Positions 1 to 8,003 of a DNA stretch of 62,984 nt are shown here, one piece after another. This DNA comes from Rhodospirillaceae bacterium (GTDB lineage: Bacteria > Pseudomonadota > Alphaproteobacteria > Bin65), in contig JAPPLJ010000053.1 in assembly GCA_028819475.1 (NCBI GenBank), forward strand, positions 1 through 62,984, in the 5' to 3' direction. A program made the position numbers and the translations under genes. The notes beneath the pieces were generated by a model, which saw nothing but the letters and a program-made list of their open reading frames with translations, had not been told where the DNA came from and did not search any database. The stretch's first letter is position 1. Each line of letters starts with the position of its first letter.

Positions 1-21
1 CGCCAGATCCCTCCCTACCGG

Positions 22-97
22 CCTTTTGCAGAGGAATCCTCTGAAGAGGGGGAAGGACAAGTCTCCGGCGGCCCGGCCCTTTTCGCAGAGGAATCCT
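22..97 (+). repeat. Pair of short direct repeats near the contig start
   Basis: Two near-identical copies of a roughly 19-base unit (CCTTTT..GCAGAGGAATCCT) lie at 22-40 and 78-97, with G-rich tails containing GGGGGA. A related G-rich string (TTGGGGGAGGGG) occurs near the other end at about 62863-62875. No gene is visible in bases 1-435; that stretch holds only repeats. Confidence 0.6.
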
Positions 98-148
98 TGG
101 GGGAGGGGGGACGCTTTGAGGCCCGGTATCTGGCCGGAAACGGAGAAA

Positions 149-174
149 CATGACGAATCATGACATTCCCTGAC
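149..174 (+). repeat. ATGAC 10-bp phased repeat, copy 1
   Basis: Three units spaced exactly 10 bp (ATGAC, ATGAC, then a degenerate CTGAC) separated by GAATC and ATTCC. The left flank (GGCCGGAAACGGAGAAAC) is shared with the copies at about 47980 and 62787. Confidence 0.7.
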
Positions 175-240
175 GCCTGCGTGCGTACAACTGCCGCCGC
201 TTGCCCTGTCCGTCATCCCGGCCGGGCGCTCTCCCTTTCC

Positions 241-366
241 GTCATCCCGACTGAGCGAAGCGAATGGAGGGATCTCGGCTCGAACTCGACGACAAGAACC
301 CGAATCCGGCGACGGGATTCCTCCACTCCGCCCCGGATTCAATCCGGGGCTACGGGTCGGAATGAC
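241..366 (+). repeat. Dispersed intergenic mosaic repeat (GTCATCCCGA type), copy 1
   Basis: The element begins GTCATCCCGACTGAGCGAAG and ends in the inverted sequence GGTCGGAATGAC, so its termini are inverted repeats. Related elements occur at 12918-13038 and 47691-47840. A six-frame translation gives the low-complexity peptide VIPTERSEWRDL, which is repeat-derived and not a gene. Confidence 0.7.
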
Positions 367-387
367 GATTGGAGCGGAGAGGGACGC

Positions 388-426
388 CATGACGAATCAT
401 GACAAAACATGACACATCATGACATC
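388..426 (+). repeat. ATGAC 10-bp phased repeat, copy 2
   Basis: Four ATGAC pentamers at exact 10-bp spacing, with spacers GAATC, AAAAC and ACATC. It lies directly beside the 3' end of the deacetylase gene that follows. This is the longest array of the family in the window. Confidence 0.7.
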
Positions 427-435
427 CGCAGACGG

Positions 436-1554
436 CTACCGCGCCAGAAAGGCGGCCAGCCCGGCCCGCTCGGCGGCGGCGATGGCGCGGTCCTGGTGGG
501 GCTGGAGGGCCTGCCAGGGGTTGCCGGCGAGCGCCGGCAGGAAGGGGTCGGTCACGCCGGTCGTCTCGCCGGCGAGCGCCTCGAACACGGCGAGCGCCAT
601 GAAGGGCACGATATGGGGCGCATAGCCGCCCTCGTGCAGCATCACGATGCGCCCGCCGCACAGGTCGCCGGCCGCCGCCAGCAGCAGCTCCGTCATGCGG
701 CGGAAGCTCTCGCTGGTCAACATCATGCGGGCGAGCGGGTCGTGGCCGCCGGAATCGAAGCCGCTGGGCACGAAGATCAGGTCCGGCCGGAAGGCGGTGA
801 GCGCCGGCAGCACGACGCGCTCGAACGCCGCCAGATAGGCGCCTTCGCCGGAACCCGGTGGCAGGGGAATGTTGATGTTGGTCCCGGCGCCGGCGCCTTC
901 CCCGGTCTCCTCCGCGGCGCCGCTGCCGGGCGGGAAGGCGCAATCCTGGTGCAGCGAGATGGCGAGCGCCCGCGGATCGGTCCAGAAGGCCGCTTGGGTG
1001 CCGTTGCCGTGATGGGCGTCCCAGTCGACGAAGGCGATGCGCGCCAGCCCGCCGGCGTCCAGCGCATAGGCGCCGGCAATCGCCGCGTTGGCGTAGATGC
1101 AGAAGCCCATGGCCTCGTCCGGCTCGGCGTGGTGGCCGGGCGGCCGGTGCAGGCAATAGGCGTTGTCGGCCGTTCCGGCGAGCACAGCGTCGACCGCCGC
1201 GATCCCGGCGCCGGCGGCGAGGCGGGCGATCTTCTCGCCGTCCGCGCCGACCCGCGTCGTGGCGAAGCGGCGGGCGACGTTGCCGCCGCCGGCCGCGCTC
1301 ACCGCCGCCACATGGTCGAGATGCGCCTGGGTATGGACGCGCAGCAGGTCGGCATCGCTCGCCGGCGCGGGCGCGAGCATGACCAGCGCGCGGGACAGGC
1401 CGCTGGCGTCGAGCAGGTTCTTGATCCGCCGCTTGCCCGGCGCGCTCTCCGGCGGCTCGACGGGCTCCATCCAGTCGAGCCCGCCGATGGGTCCGAAGCG
1501 CGTGCCCGTGTCGTGCCACATGAAGCGCTCATCCCAGACCAGGCCGGTCGTCAT
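436..1554 (-). CDS. Histone-deacetylase-family (class II / acetylpolyamine-type) amidohydrolase
   Basis: Zinc-dependent deacetylase of the arginase/HDAC fold; bacterial members remove acetyl groups from polyamines, acetoin-related compounds or lysines. Visible motifs are the tandem active-site histidines in RPPGHHAEP (H141-H142), the zinc-binding VDWDAHHGNG (D179, H181) and PSGFDSGGHDP with the third ligand Asp. Length is 372 aa, normal for the family. I start at ATG 1554, preceded by a good GGGGAGG site, rather than the in-frame GTG 54 bases upstream that overlaps the previous gene. It is the last gene of a three-gene minus-strand cluster with an arylsulfotransferase and a MetE-type enzyme. 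The family is clear; the substrate is unknown. Confidence 0.88.
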   Translation of the reverse strand: MTTGLVWDERFMWHDTGTRFGPIGGLDWMEPVEPPESAPGKRRIKNLLDASGLSRALVMLAPAPASDADLLRVHTQAHLDHVAAVSAAGGGNVARRFATTRVGADGEKIARLAAGAGIAAVDAVLAGTADNAYCLHRPPGHHAEPDEAMGFCIYANAAIAGAYALDAGGLARIAFVDWDAHHGNGTQAAFWTDPRALAISLHQDCAFPPGSGAAEETGEGAGAGTNINIPLPPGSGEGAYLAAFERVVLPALTAFRPDLIFVPSGFDSGGHDPLARMMLTSESFRRMTELLLAAAGDLCGGRIVMLHEGGYAPHIVPFMALAVFEALAGETTGVTDPFLPALAGNPWQALQPHQDRAIAAAERAGLAAFLAR

Positions 1555-1600
1555 GGCCGCCTCCCCTGCCTTCGGTTTCCCGCCACCGTCCGCGGGCGCG

Positions 1601-2866
1601 TCATCCACTGCCGCCGAACCAGTCGGGCGGCACCCGTTCGGCGCGGAAGATCGCCCAGCCCTGCCCGGCGTCGCCGTCGCGGTCGTTCAGTTCGGCGTGG
1701 AACAGGATTTCCGGCGGGTCGGTCCGCGTCACCTCGAAGACCTCCGCGCTGCCGTAGCCTTTCGGCGGCAGGTCGGTGCGCGCGCCCTCCGGCCGGGTCA
1801 GCGTGATGCCGCCGAAGGTGACGAAGACGTTGCCGGTCTCCGGCAGTTCGCAGGCGCCGCTGACATACATGGAATAGGGCCCTTCGAACGACCAGGCCGG
1901 CTTGCAGGTCATCGCCCCTTCGTCGATCCGGTAGGCGATGGCGCGGCTGACCAGCGTATCGATGTCCGGCTTGGGCGCCGGCGGGAAAGCGCCGCTCTCG
2001 CCGTTGTCGAACAGCAGCAGGGAGCCGTCCTGCATGAGGCTCGGATCGTGCAGATGCCAGAACCAGTCCGGCCGGCCGGCGGGGTTCAGCAGCTTCGACG
2101 CCCAGGGCTCGCGCCAGCCGTCCGGCGTGCCGAGGATCCATGTGAGCGCGCCACTCTTGCGGTCGATCTTGATGGCGCAGTCCTGGTGGCGGACCGTGAC
2201 GATGAAGCTGTCGTCCGACGGATCGTGGATCAGCCCGTTGGCGTGGGTCCAGTCCGCGCCGCCGGGCACGACCTCCGCGATGGTCCAGAAAGGCGCGTCC
2301 AGCCCGTGGCCGATCCGGTGCGGGTCGATGATGTCGAAGAAATCGTGTTCGCGCACCACCGTGCCGTCGGCCGTGAATTCGACGACCGTGTCGCCGGCCA
2401 GCTCGCGCTGGCCGCGCGGCCCGGCGATGTCGTGTTCGGAGAGCGGGTAATCGTCGAAGGTCCGCGTCGTCAGCGACAGGGCGGCGAAATTGCCGTCCGG
2501 CAGTTCCTGCACCGAATGGTGGAAATACAGCGTATCGACGGGGATCGCGTTTTCCGCCTGCGGGCCGCGGCCCGGCGACGACCAGGCGCGGATCGTCTCG
2601 CCCGATTGCGCGACCTCGAGGATGCAGCCGTCGGTCGTCAGGACCAGCAGCGTGTCGCGCGGCGTGCGCTTGACGTCCATCAGCGAGCGGTTGCCGGGCG
2701 AACGCCATTGCCAGGCGACTTTGCCGTGACGGTCGAGCGCGACCAGCGCCTCGAACTCGGAATCGCGCGAGATCGCCCGCACCGCCTTGCCGACCGGCAG
2801 CACGATGAAGCCGGGCTCGCGCCGCTCCGGCTCGCAGACGTGGATTCGGAAAGGCGGGTGCTCCAT
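1601..2866 (-). CDS. Arylsulfotransferase (ASST) family protein
   Basis: About 421 aa with the beta-propeller features of PAPS-independent aryl-sulfate sulfotransferases: HHSVQELPDGN, WTHANGL, TVRHQDCAIKID, WILGTPDGW and HLHDPSLMQDG. The family moves sulfate from one phenolic ester to another through a sulfated histidine. No signal peptide is visible from ATG 2866, so unlike E. coli AssT it would be cytoplasmic. ATG 2866 follows the stop of the upstream gene by one base, which suggests translational coupling. Longer in-frame extensions are shadows of the upstream gene. Substrate unknown; family call fairly secure. Confidence 0.8.
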   Translation of the reverse strand: MEHPPFRIHVCEPERREPGFIVLPVGKAVRAISRDSEFEALVALDRHGKVAWQWRSPGNRSLMDVKRTPRDTLLVLTTDGCILEVAQSGETIRAWSSPGRGPQAENAIPVDTLYFHHSVQELPDGNFAALSLTTRTFDDYPLSEHDIAGPRGQRELAGDTVVEFTADGTVVREHDFFDIIDPHRIGHGLDAPFWTIAEVVPGGADWTHANGLIHDPSDDSFIVTVRHQDCAIKIDRKSGALTWILGTPDGWREPWASKLLNPAGRPDWFWHLHDPSLMQDGSLLLFDNGESGAFPPAPKPDIDTLVSRAIAYRIDEGAMTCKPAWSFEGPYSMYVSGACELPETGNVFVTFGGITLTRPEGARTDLPPKGYGSAEVFEVTRTDPPEILFHAELNDRDGDAGQGWAIFRAERVPPDWFGGSG

Positions 2867-2867
2867 G

Positions 2868-4043
2868 CTACGCGGCCTTCCGCCCCCACAGCCGGTCGGT
2901 CGCGAGCGCCGCGCCGTCCGCCAGCGCGCGCAGCTTCTCCCAGACGATGCTGGGCCAGACCCGCGGCAGGCTGGCCAGCGTGGAGAAGCCGCAATCGGTG
3001 CCGGCCTGGACCCGCTCGCGCCCGACGATATCGGCGTAGGCGCACAGGCGCTGGGCAACCAGCTTCGGGTGCTCGACATGGTTGGTGTTGGTGTCGATGA
3101 CGCCGGGCGCCAGAATCTTGTCGCCGGGGATGGGCAAATCGGCCAGGTCTTCGTGCTGGTGGCCGTGCTGGGGATTGGCGCCCTCGAACAGCACGGTCGA
3201 CGGCCTGGCCCGGAACACGATGTCCGCCATCGCGGCGAAGGGCACGTCGTGGGTGTGCGGGCCCGGATAGTTGCCCCAGCAGATGTGCATACGCATCGCT
3301 TCGGCCGGGATGTTGCGGGTCGCGTGGTTGAGCGCCTCGACGCCGACTTCGGCGGCGTGGCGGAAGTCTTCGAGGGACCGGCCGGCGAACTCCATGTGGC
3401 GGATCATGGCGAGGTCCGGGCAGTCGATCTGGAGCAGGAAGCCGGCCTCGTGGATCGCCTCGTATTCGCCGGTCAGCGCCTCGCCGAGCGCCAGGACATA
3501 GGCGTCGCGGGTCTCGTAAAAGGCGTTGGGCATGAAATGGGCGACGACGCCGGGGGAGGCGGCGTTCATGAAGGCGCCGGCCGGCTGAGCCGCGTCCACT
3601 GCCGCGCGATAGTTCGCAAGGTCGGTTTCCAGCGGCCCGGTATCGCCGGGCTCGATCGGCGCGCGGCAGGCCGGCGGGTCGAGGTTCGGCAGCTTGGCGT
3701 TCGCGCGCATGCTGGCGGCGTAGTCCGGATGGGCCTTCAGGTCCGACGGCAAAAAGCGCAGCGGCTCCGGATCGCCGAAGCCCCTGAGCCGGTGCTTGAC
3801 ATAGTTGGTGTAGGAGATTTTCGACATCTCGCCGTCGCTGACGATGTCGACGCCGCAGTCTACCTGTTTCCGGACGATCTCCGTCACCGATTCGGCGACG
3901 CGGCGCTCAAGCAGCGCAGCGTCATAGGGCCGGTCGCGGTCCCTGGCGACGAGCAGGTCGATCAGGTCGTCGGGCCGAGGCAGGCTGCCGACATGGGTGG
4001 CGAGGATGCGATCGGCGGGGAGGGTGTACGGAACGGGGGTCAA
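2868..4043 (-). CDS. Cobalamin-independent methionine synthase-like (MetE C-terminal/UROD-fold) methyltransferase
   Basis: 391 aa, matching only the catalytic C-terminal half of MetE. All four zinc ligands are recognisable: H253 and C255 in MHICWGN, E287 in LFEGAN and C351 in AGTDCGFST. ATHVGSLPRP near the N terminus is the usual start motif of the short archaeal/bacterial family. It probably transfers a methyl group to a thiol; the methyl donor cannot be read from sequence. The only plausible start is TTG 4043, with GGGAGAAA about 10 bases upstream. It is the first gene of the cluster with the sulfotransferase and deacetylase. Standalone short MetE proteins often act on something other than homocysteine. 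Confidence 0.82.
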   Translation of the reverse strand: MTPVPYTLPADRILATHVGSLPRPDDLIDLLVARDRDRPYDAALLERRVAESVTEIVRKQVDCGVDIVSDGEMSKISYTNYVKHRLRGFGDPEPLRFLPSDLKAHPDYAASMRANAKLPNLDPPACRAPIEPGDTGPLETDLANYRAAVDAAQPAGAFMNAASPGVVAHFMPNAFYETRDAYVLALGEALTGEYEAIHEAGFLLQIDCPDLAMIRHMEFAGRSLEDFRHAAEVGVEALNHATRNIPAEAMRMHICWGNYPGPHTHDVPFAAMADIVFRARPSTVLFEGANPQHGHQHEDLADLPIPGDKILAPGVIDTNTNHVEHPKLVAQRLCAYADIVGRERVQAGTDCGFSTLASLPRVWPSIVWEKLRALADGAALATDRLWGRKAA

Positions 4044-4104
4044 GGCTCAATTTCTCCCTATCGTCGGCGAGGCCCCTCGCGTTATGCCGAAGCCGTATAA
4101 CGCT

Positions 4105-4431
4105 TCAAGCCGGTACGCGGTAGAAGCGCCTTTGCAGGCCGCCGGACAGAACAGCGACGACGCCGGGAACGAGCGACTGCAAATCCTGCAACCGGTTACG
4201 GGCGGCGATCATGATCACAACCGGAATCGGCAGGTCGTCCGCATTCTGTTGATGCTCGATGCCCCGGTCGACCGTAATGACGGCGGCGAATTCTCTGCCG
4301 GCGGCGAGGGACAGCAGAAGGCCGTTGTCAGTGCCCGTCCAGCCTATCTCCTGCACCGTGTGCACTGTAAACGATTTCGGAAAGTAAAATGCGAGCCGCC
4401 GCGGCACGGAATCGTCAAGCAGCAGCTTCAT
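4105..4431 (-). CDS. DUF5615 PIN-like toxin
   Basis: 108 aa, starting MKLLLDDSVPRRLA with the first acidic active-site residue, then VITVDRGIEHQQN and VVIMIAARNRLQDL, as in DUF5615/Mut7-C-type PIN-like proteins. These are inferred RNases paired with DUF433 antitoxins. The gene overlaps the 3' end of the preceding antitoxin gene by 17 bp in the usual antitoxin-toxin order. It probably forms a type II toxin-antitoxin module. Confidence 0.8.
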   Translation of the reverse strand: MKLLLDDSVPRRLAFYFPKSFTVHTVQEIGWTGTDNGLLLSLAAGREFAAVITVDRGIEHQQNADDLPIPVVIMIAARNRLQDLQSLVPGVVAVLSGGLQRRFYRVPA

Positions 4432-4639
4432 CGGTGCCGGACATCAGCATCGCCGTTGCACGCTCCAGCACTGCGATCGCCTGGCGCCGCGAGACGGACG
4501 GGTAGTCCTCCAGAAATTCGTCAAGCCGGTCGCCCGCTTCCAGATGCTCCATCAGGATGCGCACCGGAACCCGGGTGCCGGCAAACACGGGAGTCCCGCC
4601 CAGGATTTCCGGGTTCCGGTCGATGAGTGAGTCGGTCAT
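4415..4639 (-). CDS. DUF433 antitoxin
   Basis: 74 aa. DRNPEILGGTPVFAGTRVPV is the diagnostic DUF433 start, followed by a helix-turn-helix-like LEAGDRLDEFLEDYPSVSRRQAIAVLE. The family supplies the DNA-binding antitoxin of DUF5615 toxins. It overlaps the toxin gene, so the two are translated together. Start ATG 4639. Confidence 0.85.
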   Translation of the reverse strand: MTDSLIDRNPEILGGTPVFAGTRVPVRILMEHLEAGDRLDEFLEDYPSVSRRQAIAVLERATAMLMSGTDEAAA

Positions 4640-4678
4640 TGCCCTCTCCGCGGATGCGCTCCCGCGCCGATCGTCCCC

Positions 4679-4706
4679 AGAATACCGTACTTCAACGCGG
4701 CGTAAA
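4679..4706 (-). promoter_or_regulatory. Weak candidate promoter of the DUF433/DUF5615 pair
   Basis: On the minus strand, TTTACG (4701-4706) and TATTCT (4679-4684) are separated by 16 bp, about 40 bp upstream of the DUF433 start. The match to a sigma-70 promoter is only moderate. Confidence 0.3.
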
Positions 4707-4739
4707 TGCGGCTATCCCGGCACCGGCGCACCTCGCCGG

Positions 4740-5027
4740 TCACGCCGCCGCGAACCGCTCGACCGCGATCCGGCCGGCGCGCTCGCGGGCCTGCCAGAGA
4801 TCCCAGGCCATCTGCATGCCGAGCCAGGTTTCCGGCGTCGAGCCGAAGGCCTTCGACAGCCGGATCGCCATTTCAACCGAGATCCCGGTGCGCTCGTTCA
4901 CCAGCTCCGAAAGCGCCTGCCGCGTGACACCCAACCCTTCGGCGGCCCGCGTCACGGTCAAACCCAGGGGTTCGAGGCACTGCCGTTTCACGATGCCGCC
5001 CGGATGCGGCGGGTTATGCATGCTCAT
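4740..5027 (-). CDS. higA: HigA-family antitoxin, XRE-type HTH
   Basis: 95 aa starting MSMHNPPHPGGIVK, the characteristic HigA/VapI start, followed by the HTH LTVTRAAEGLGVTRQALSEL and the conserved AFGSTPETWLGMQ. It neutralises HigB and represses the operon. ATG 5027 has a strong GAGGAGG site; in-frame sequence further upstream is a shadow of higB. It lies 11 bp downstream of higB, giving the toxin-first order typical of higBA. Confidence 0.9.
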   Translation of the reverse strand: MSMHNPPHPGGIVKRQCLEPLGLTVTRAAEGLGVTRQALSELVNERTGISVEMAIRLSKAFGSTPETWLGMQMAWDLWQARERAGRIAVERFAAA

Positions 5028-5038
5028 GACCGACCTCC

Positions 5039-5317
5039 TCAGTGATAGTCCACATAGTCCACATCGACCGCCGCGCCATCCTCGAACCGGAACGTGACGC
5101 GCCAGTTGCCCGATACCGAAACCGCCCAATGGCCCTTTAAGCGTCCTTTCAGTTCGTGCAACCGAAAGCCCGGCAGGTTCATGTCCTCCGGCCCCCGGCT
5201 GAGATCGAGCGCCGCCAGGATATCCCGCAGTTTCCCGACATGCGCCGGTGCCACGCGCCGGGCCGTCCGGCCCTCGTAAAGCGCCTTCAGCCCGCGATGC
5301 CGGAACGAAACGATCAT
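5039..5317 (-). CDS. higB: HigB-type toxin, RelE superfamily mRNA interferase
   Basis: 92 aa: MIVSFRHRGLKALYE at the start, then ELKGRLKGHWAVSVSGNWRVTFRF with the basic and aromatic residues of the HigB active region, ending DVDYVDYH. It is a ribosome-dependent mRNA endonuclease by family. It is the first gene of higBA. The inferred transcription start lies 0-3 bases from the ATG, so the mRNA may be leaderless. Confidence 0.9.
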   Translation of the reverse strand: MIVSFRHRGLKALYEGRTARRVAPAHVGKLRDILAALDLSRGPEDMNLPGFRLHELKGRLKGHWAVSVSGNWRVTFRFEDGAAVDVDYVDYH

Positions 5318-5323
5318 TGCGCA

Positions 5324-5352
5324 AGTATAATCTGTCGCCTGTCAGTTGACAA
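5324..5352 (-). promoter_or_regulatory. higBA promoter and candidate HigA operator
   Basis: On the minus strand TTGTCA (5347-5352) and TATACT (5324-5329) are separated by exactly 17 bp, the best sigma-70-like promoter seen in the window. The inverted repeat TGTCAGTTGACA (5340-5351, 5-bp arms) overlaps the -35 element and is a candidate HigA operator for autorepression. The predicted +1 is the A just before or within the higB ATG. Confidence 0.65.
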
Positions 5353-5464
5353 TTTGCAACCGACACAGGCAGAGGGTATGAGGCGCCATTCCCATGTGAG
5401 TTGACCGGGCCAGCCCCCTGTCGGAGAAAATCGCGACAGAACCCAAGGAGAAGAGGCAACACTC

Positions 5465-6466
5465 ATGCGCGTCATCATTACCGGCGGGGCCGGGTTTCTC
5501 GGGCGGAAGCTGGCGCGGGCGATCCTGGAGCGCGGTACGCTCGCCGGGCCGGACGGCGCGCCGGCGCAGGTAACGGAACTCGTGCTGTTCGACAACGTCC
5601 CGCCGGACGATCTCGGCGGACGGGCCGAAGCGGTGACCGGCGATATCGGCGACGCCGCTACGGTACGCGACCTAGTCGGCGGCGATGCGGCCAGCGTCTT
5701 CCACCTCGCCGCCATCGTCAGCGCCGGGGCGGAGGAGGATTTCGAACTCGGCTACCGGGTCAATCTGGACGGCACGCGCAACCTGCTCGAAGCCTGCCGC
5801 GGGCTGACCGCGCCGCCGCGCCTGGTCTTCGCCTCGTCTATCGCGGTCTATGGCGGCGACCTGCCGGAGACGATCGAGGACGATACCCCGCCCCTGCCGC
5901 AGACCTCCTACGGCATCCAGAAGCTGGTCGGCGAGCAACTGATCCACGACTACACCCGCAAGGGCTATATCGACGGCCGGGCGCTGCGCCTGCCGACGAT
6001 CATGGTGCGGCCGGCGCCGAACCGCGCGGCCTCGACCTGGGCAAGCTCGATTATCCGCGAGCCGTTGCAGGGCAAGGATTACGACTGCCCGGTCGAGCCT
6101 CATGTCGCGATGGCCTGCCTGTCGCCCCGGCGCACGGTGGACGCGTTCATCGCCGTCCACGACCTGCCCGGCGAACGGCTCGGCCTGAAGCGGACGCTGC
6201 TGCTGTCGGGCCTCCGGGCGACGGCGTCGGACATGGCCGATGCGGTGGCGCGCAACGCCGGCAACCGCAGCATCGGCGCGATCCGCTGGAGGCCGGACCC
6301 GGCAATCATGAAGATCGTCGGCGGCTGGCCCGGCGCGGCGCACGGCGCCAGGGGCGAGGCGCTCGGCATCGCGCCGGACGCATCGATCGACGAAATCGTC
6401 CGCGGCTTCATCGCCGACGATCTGGCCGGGGGAAACGGGGCCGCCGAGGGGGATGCCGGCCCATGA
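5465..6466 (+). CDS. NAD-dependent epimerase/dehydratase, D-erythronate dehydrogenase-like
   Basis: 333 aa extended SDR protein. The NAD-binding Rossmann motif GGAGFLG is at residues 7-13, then DGTRNLLEAC, SSIAVYGG and the catalytic YGIQK. The RLPTIMVRPAPNRAASTWAS block is typical of the DenD group, which oxidises D-erythronate or similar four-carbon acids. ATG 5465 has an AAGGAGAAGAGG-type site upstream. Its stop overlaps the next gene's start by 4 bp (ATGA), so the two form an operon. DenD-type activity is a family-level inference. Confidence 0.8.
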   Translation: MRVIITGGAGFLGRKLARAILERGTLAGPDGAPAQVTELVLFDNVPPDDLGGRAEAVTGDIGDAATVRDLVGGDAASVFHLAAIVSAGAEEDFELGYRVNLDGTRNLLEACRGLTAPPRLVFASSIAVYGGDLPETIEDDTPPLPQTSYGIQKLVGEQLIHDYTRKGYIDGRALRLPTIMVRPAPNRAASTWASSIIREPLQGKDYDCPVEPHVAMACLSPRRTVDAFIAVHDLPGERLGLKRTLLLSGLRATASDMADAVARNAGNRSIGAIRWRPDPAIMKIVGGWPGAAHGARGEALGIAPDASIDEIVRGFIADDLAGGNGAAEGDAGP

Positions 6467-7161
6467 CCGATTTCGTCCTGGTCCATGGCGCCTGGCACTG
6501 GCGGGATGTCGCCGGACGGCTGCAAGCGGCCGGCCATCGGGTGTTTGCGCCGACGCTGACCGGCCTCGCCGACCGCGCGCATCTGCTGACCCGCGAGACC
6601 GGCCTGGAGACCCACATCCTGGACATCGTCAATCTGCTCGAATGGGAAGAACTGGACGACATCGTGCTGTGCGGCCACAGCTATGGCGGGATGGTCGTTA
6701 CCGGCGCCGCCGACCGCGCGGCCGGGCGGCTGCGCGCGCTTGTCTATCTCGACGCCTTCGTGCCGGGGGACGGGCAGTGCGTCAACGACATGGCGCCGCC
6801 GGAGCGCGTCGCGGCGTTCGAGAGGTCTGCCGCGGAACGGGGCGACGGCTGGAAGGTGCCGCCTCTGCCGGCGAGCGCCTGGCTCGACGATCCGGCGCAG
6901 CAGGCCTGGGTCGAGCCCAAGGTGACGCCGCACCCCCTGCGCTGCCTTACCGACCCCCTGCCGCTCAGCGGCGCCTGGCAGACGGTCAGCCGCAGGATGC
7001 ATGTCCTGGCGACCGCCAACGACCCGTCGCCCTTCCACGCGATCCATGCGGGCGTGGCGTCCGGACCGGGCTGGCTGCGCCGCCGCATCGACGGGCCCCA
7101 CGACCTGATGATCTCGCACCCGGCCGAGACCGCCGCGCTGCTGCTGGAAGCGGCCGGCTAA
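6463..7161 (+). CDS. Alpha/beta hydrolase, esterase/hydroxynitrile-lyase-like
   Basis: 232 aa. FVLVHGAWHW provides the oxyanion region, LCGHSYGGMV the nucleophile elbow with catalytic Ser, and IDGPHDLMISHP the catalytic His. This resembles the plant methylesterase/hydroxynitrile-lyase group also common in alphaproteobacteria. ATG 6463 is inside the stop region of the upstream dehydrogenase gene (4-bp overlap). The 3' end overlaps the convergent channel gene by 4 bp. Substrate unknown. Confidence 0.82.
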   Translation: MTDFVLVHGAWHWRDVAGRLQAAGHRVFAPTLTGLADRAHLLTRETGLETHILDIVNLLEWEELDDIVLCGHSYGGMVVTGAADRAAGRLRALVYLDAFVPGDGQCVNDMAPPERVAAFERSAAERGDGWKVPPLPASAWLDDPAQQAWVEPKVTPHPLRCLTDPLPLSGAWQTVSRRMHVLATANDPSPFHAIHAGVASGPGWLRRRIDGPHDLMISHPAETAALLLEAAG

Positions 7162-8003
7162 CGCCGCTCCAGCATCCCCTTGATCTCGTCCATCTGGCGC
7201 TGCAGGGCTGCCATGCGCTGCATCAGGGCGGAGGCTTCGGCCTCGGTGACGGCGTGCATCTCCTCCTTGAGCGCCGCGGATTCGGCCTGGCTCTGCTCGG
7301 TCATGGCGTTGACGATCACGGCGATGAACAGGTTGATGACGGCGAAGCTGGTCATCAGGATGAACGGCACGAAGACCATCCAGGCGCCGGGATATTGCTC
7401 CATCACAGGCCGGACGATGCCCATCGACCAGCTTTCCAGCGTCATGATCTGGAACAGGGAATACATGCTGTCGCCGACCGTGCCGAACCAGTCGGGGAAG
7501 GCCTTGCCGTAAAGCTTGGTCACCATGACGGCGAAGACGTAATAGACCAGCGCAAGCAGGGCGATGACGCTGGAGACGCCCGGAATCGCCGCCATCAGCG
7601 CCATCACCACCTTGCGCATCGACGGCACGATGGCGACCAGCCGCAGAACGCGCAGGATGCGCAGCGCGCGCAACACCGTGAGATCGCCGCTCGCCGGCGC
7701 GAGCGCGATGCCGACGATGATGAAATCGAAGACGTTCCAGCCGTTGGTGAAATAGCGCCAGCCGAAGGCGAACAGCTTGGCGAGCAGTTCGATCACGAAG
7801 ATCGCCAGCACGATATCGTCGAGGAGCAGCAGAATCGGCCCGACGCGCTCCATGACGCCGGCCGAGGTTTCCAGGCCGAGGGTGATCGCGTTGAACACGA
7901 TCACCGCGGTGATCGCGCGCGTGACCCGCGGGCTCTCCATGAAGGCGCCGACCCGGCGGCGCACCCGGTTGAGCGGCGAGGTCGGCTCCGGCAACGCGGT
8001 CAC
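7158..8003 (-). CDS. Voltage-gated sodium channel, NaChBac/BacNav family (second of tandem pair)
   Basis: 281 aa, single 6-TM voltage-gated channel subunit. S4 is TVLRALRILRVLRLVAIVPS with arginine every third residue. The pore has the BacNav selectivity filter TLESWSMG, and S6 is AVINLFIAVIVNAM. A C-terminal helical coiled coil (QRMAALQRQMDEIKGMLERR) is typical of the tetramerisation bundle. The start is GTG 8003, which overlaps the stop of the upstream paralogue (GTGA, 4 bp), so the two are translationally coupled. Family members form homotetrameric Na+ channels in the inner membrane. A longer frame extending upstream is a shadow of the first channel gene. Confidence 0.9.
   Translation of the reverse strand: MTALPEPTSPLNRVRRRVGAFMESPRVTRAITAVIVFNAITLGLETSAGVMERVGPILLLLDDIVLAIFVIELLAKLFAFGWRYFTNGWNVFDFIIVGIALAPASGDLTVLRALRILRVLRLVAIVPSMRKVVMALMAAIPGVSSVIALLALVYYVFAVMVTKLYGKAFPDWFGTVGDSMYSLFQIMTLESWSMGIVRPVMEQYPGAWMVFVPFILMTSFAVINLFIAVIVNAMTEQSQAESAALKEEMHAVTEAEASALMQRMAALQRQMDEIKGMLERR

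Noticed and set aside
160..402. 80-aa plus-strand reading frame with VIPTERSEWRDL
   Set aside because: It lies wholly within dispersed intergenic repeats; similar peptides come from other copies, and there is no ribosome-binding site or protein-like composition.
388..426. CRISPR-like array
   Set aside because: The repeated unit is only 5 bp in a 10-bp period with near-constant spacers, and there are no cas genes in the window.
5346..5374. Plus-strand promoter TTGACA for the DenD-like gene
   Set aside because: No acceptable -10 occurs at 16-18 bp; the TTGACA is the reverse face of the higBA operator.
5028..5462. Long N-terminal extension of HigA
   Set aside because: It is a shadow of higB and its promoter; ATG 5027 has a strong ribosome-binding site and matches HigA family starts.
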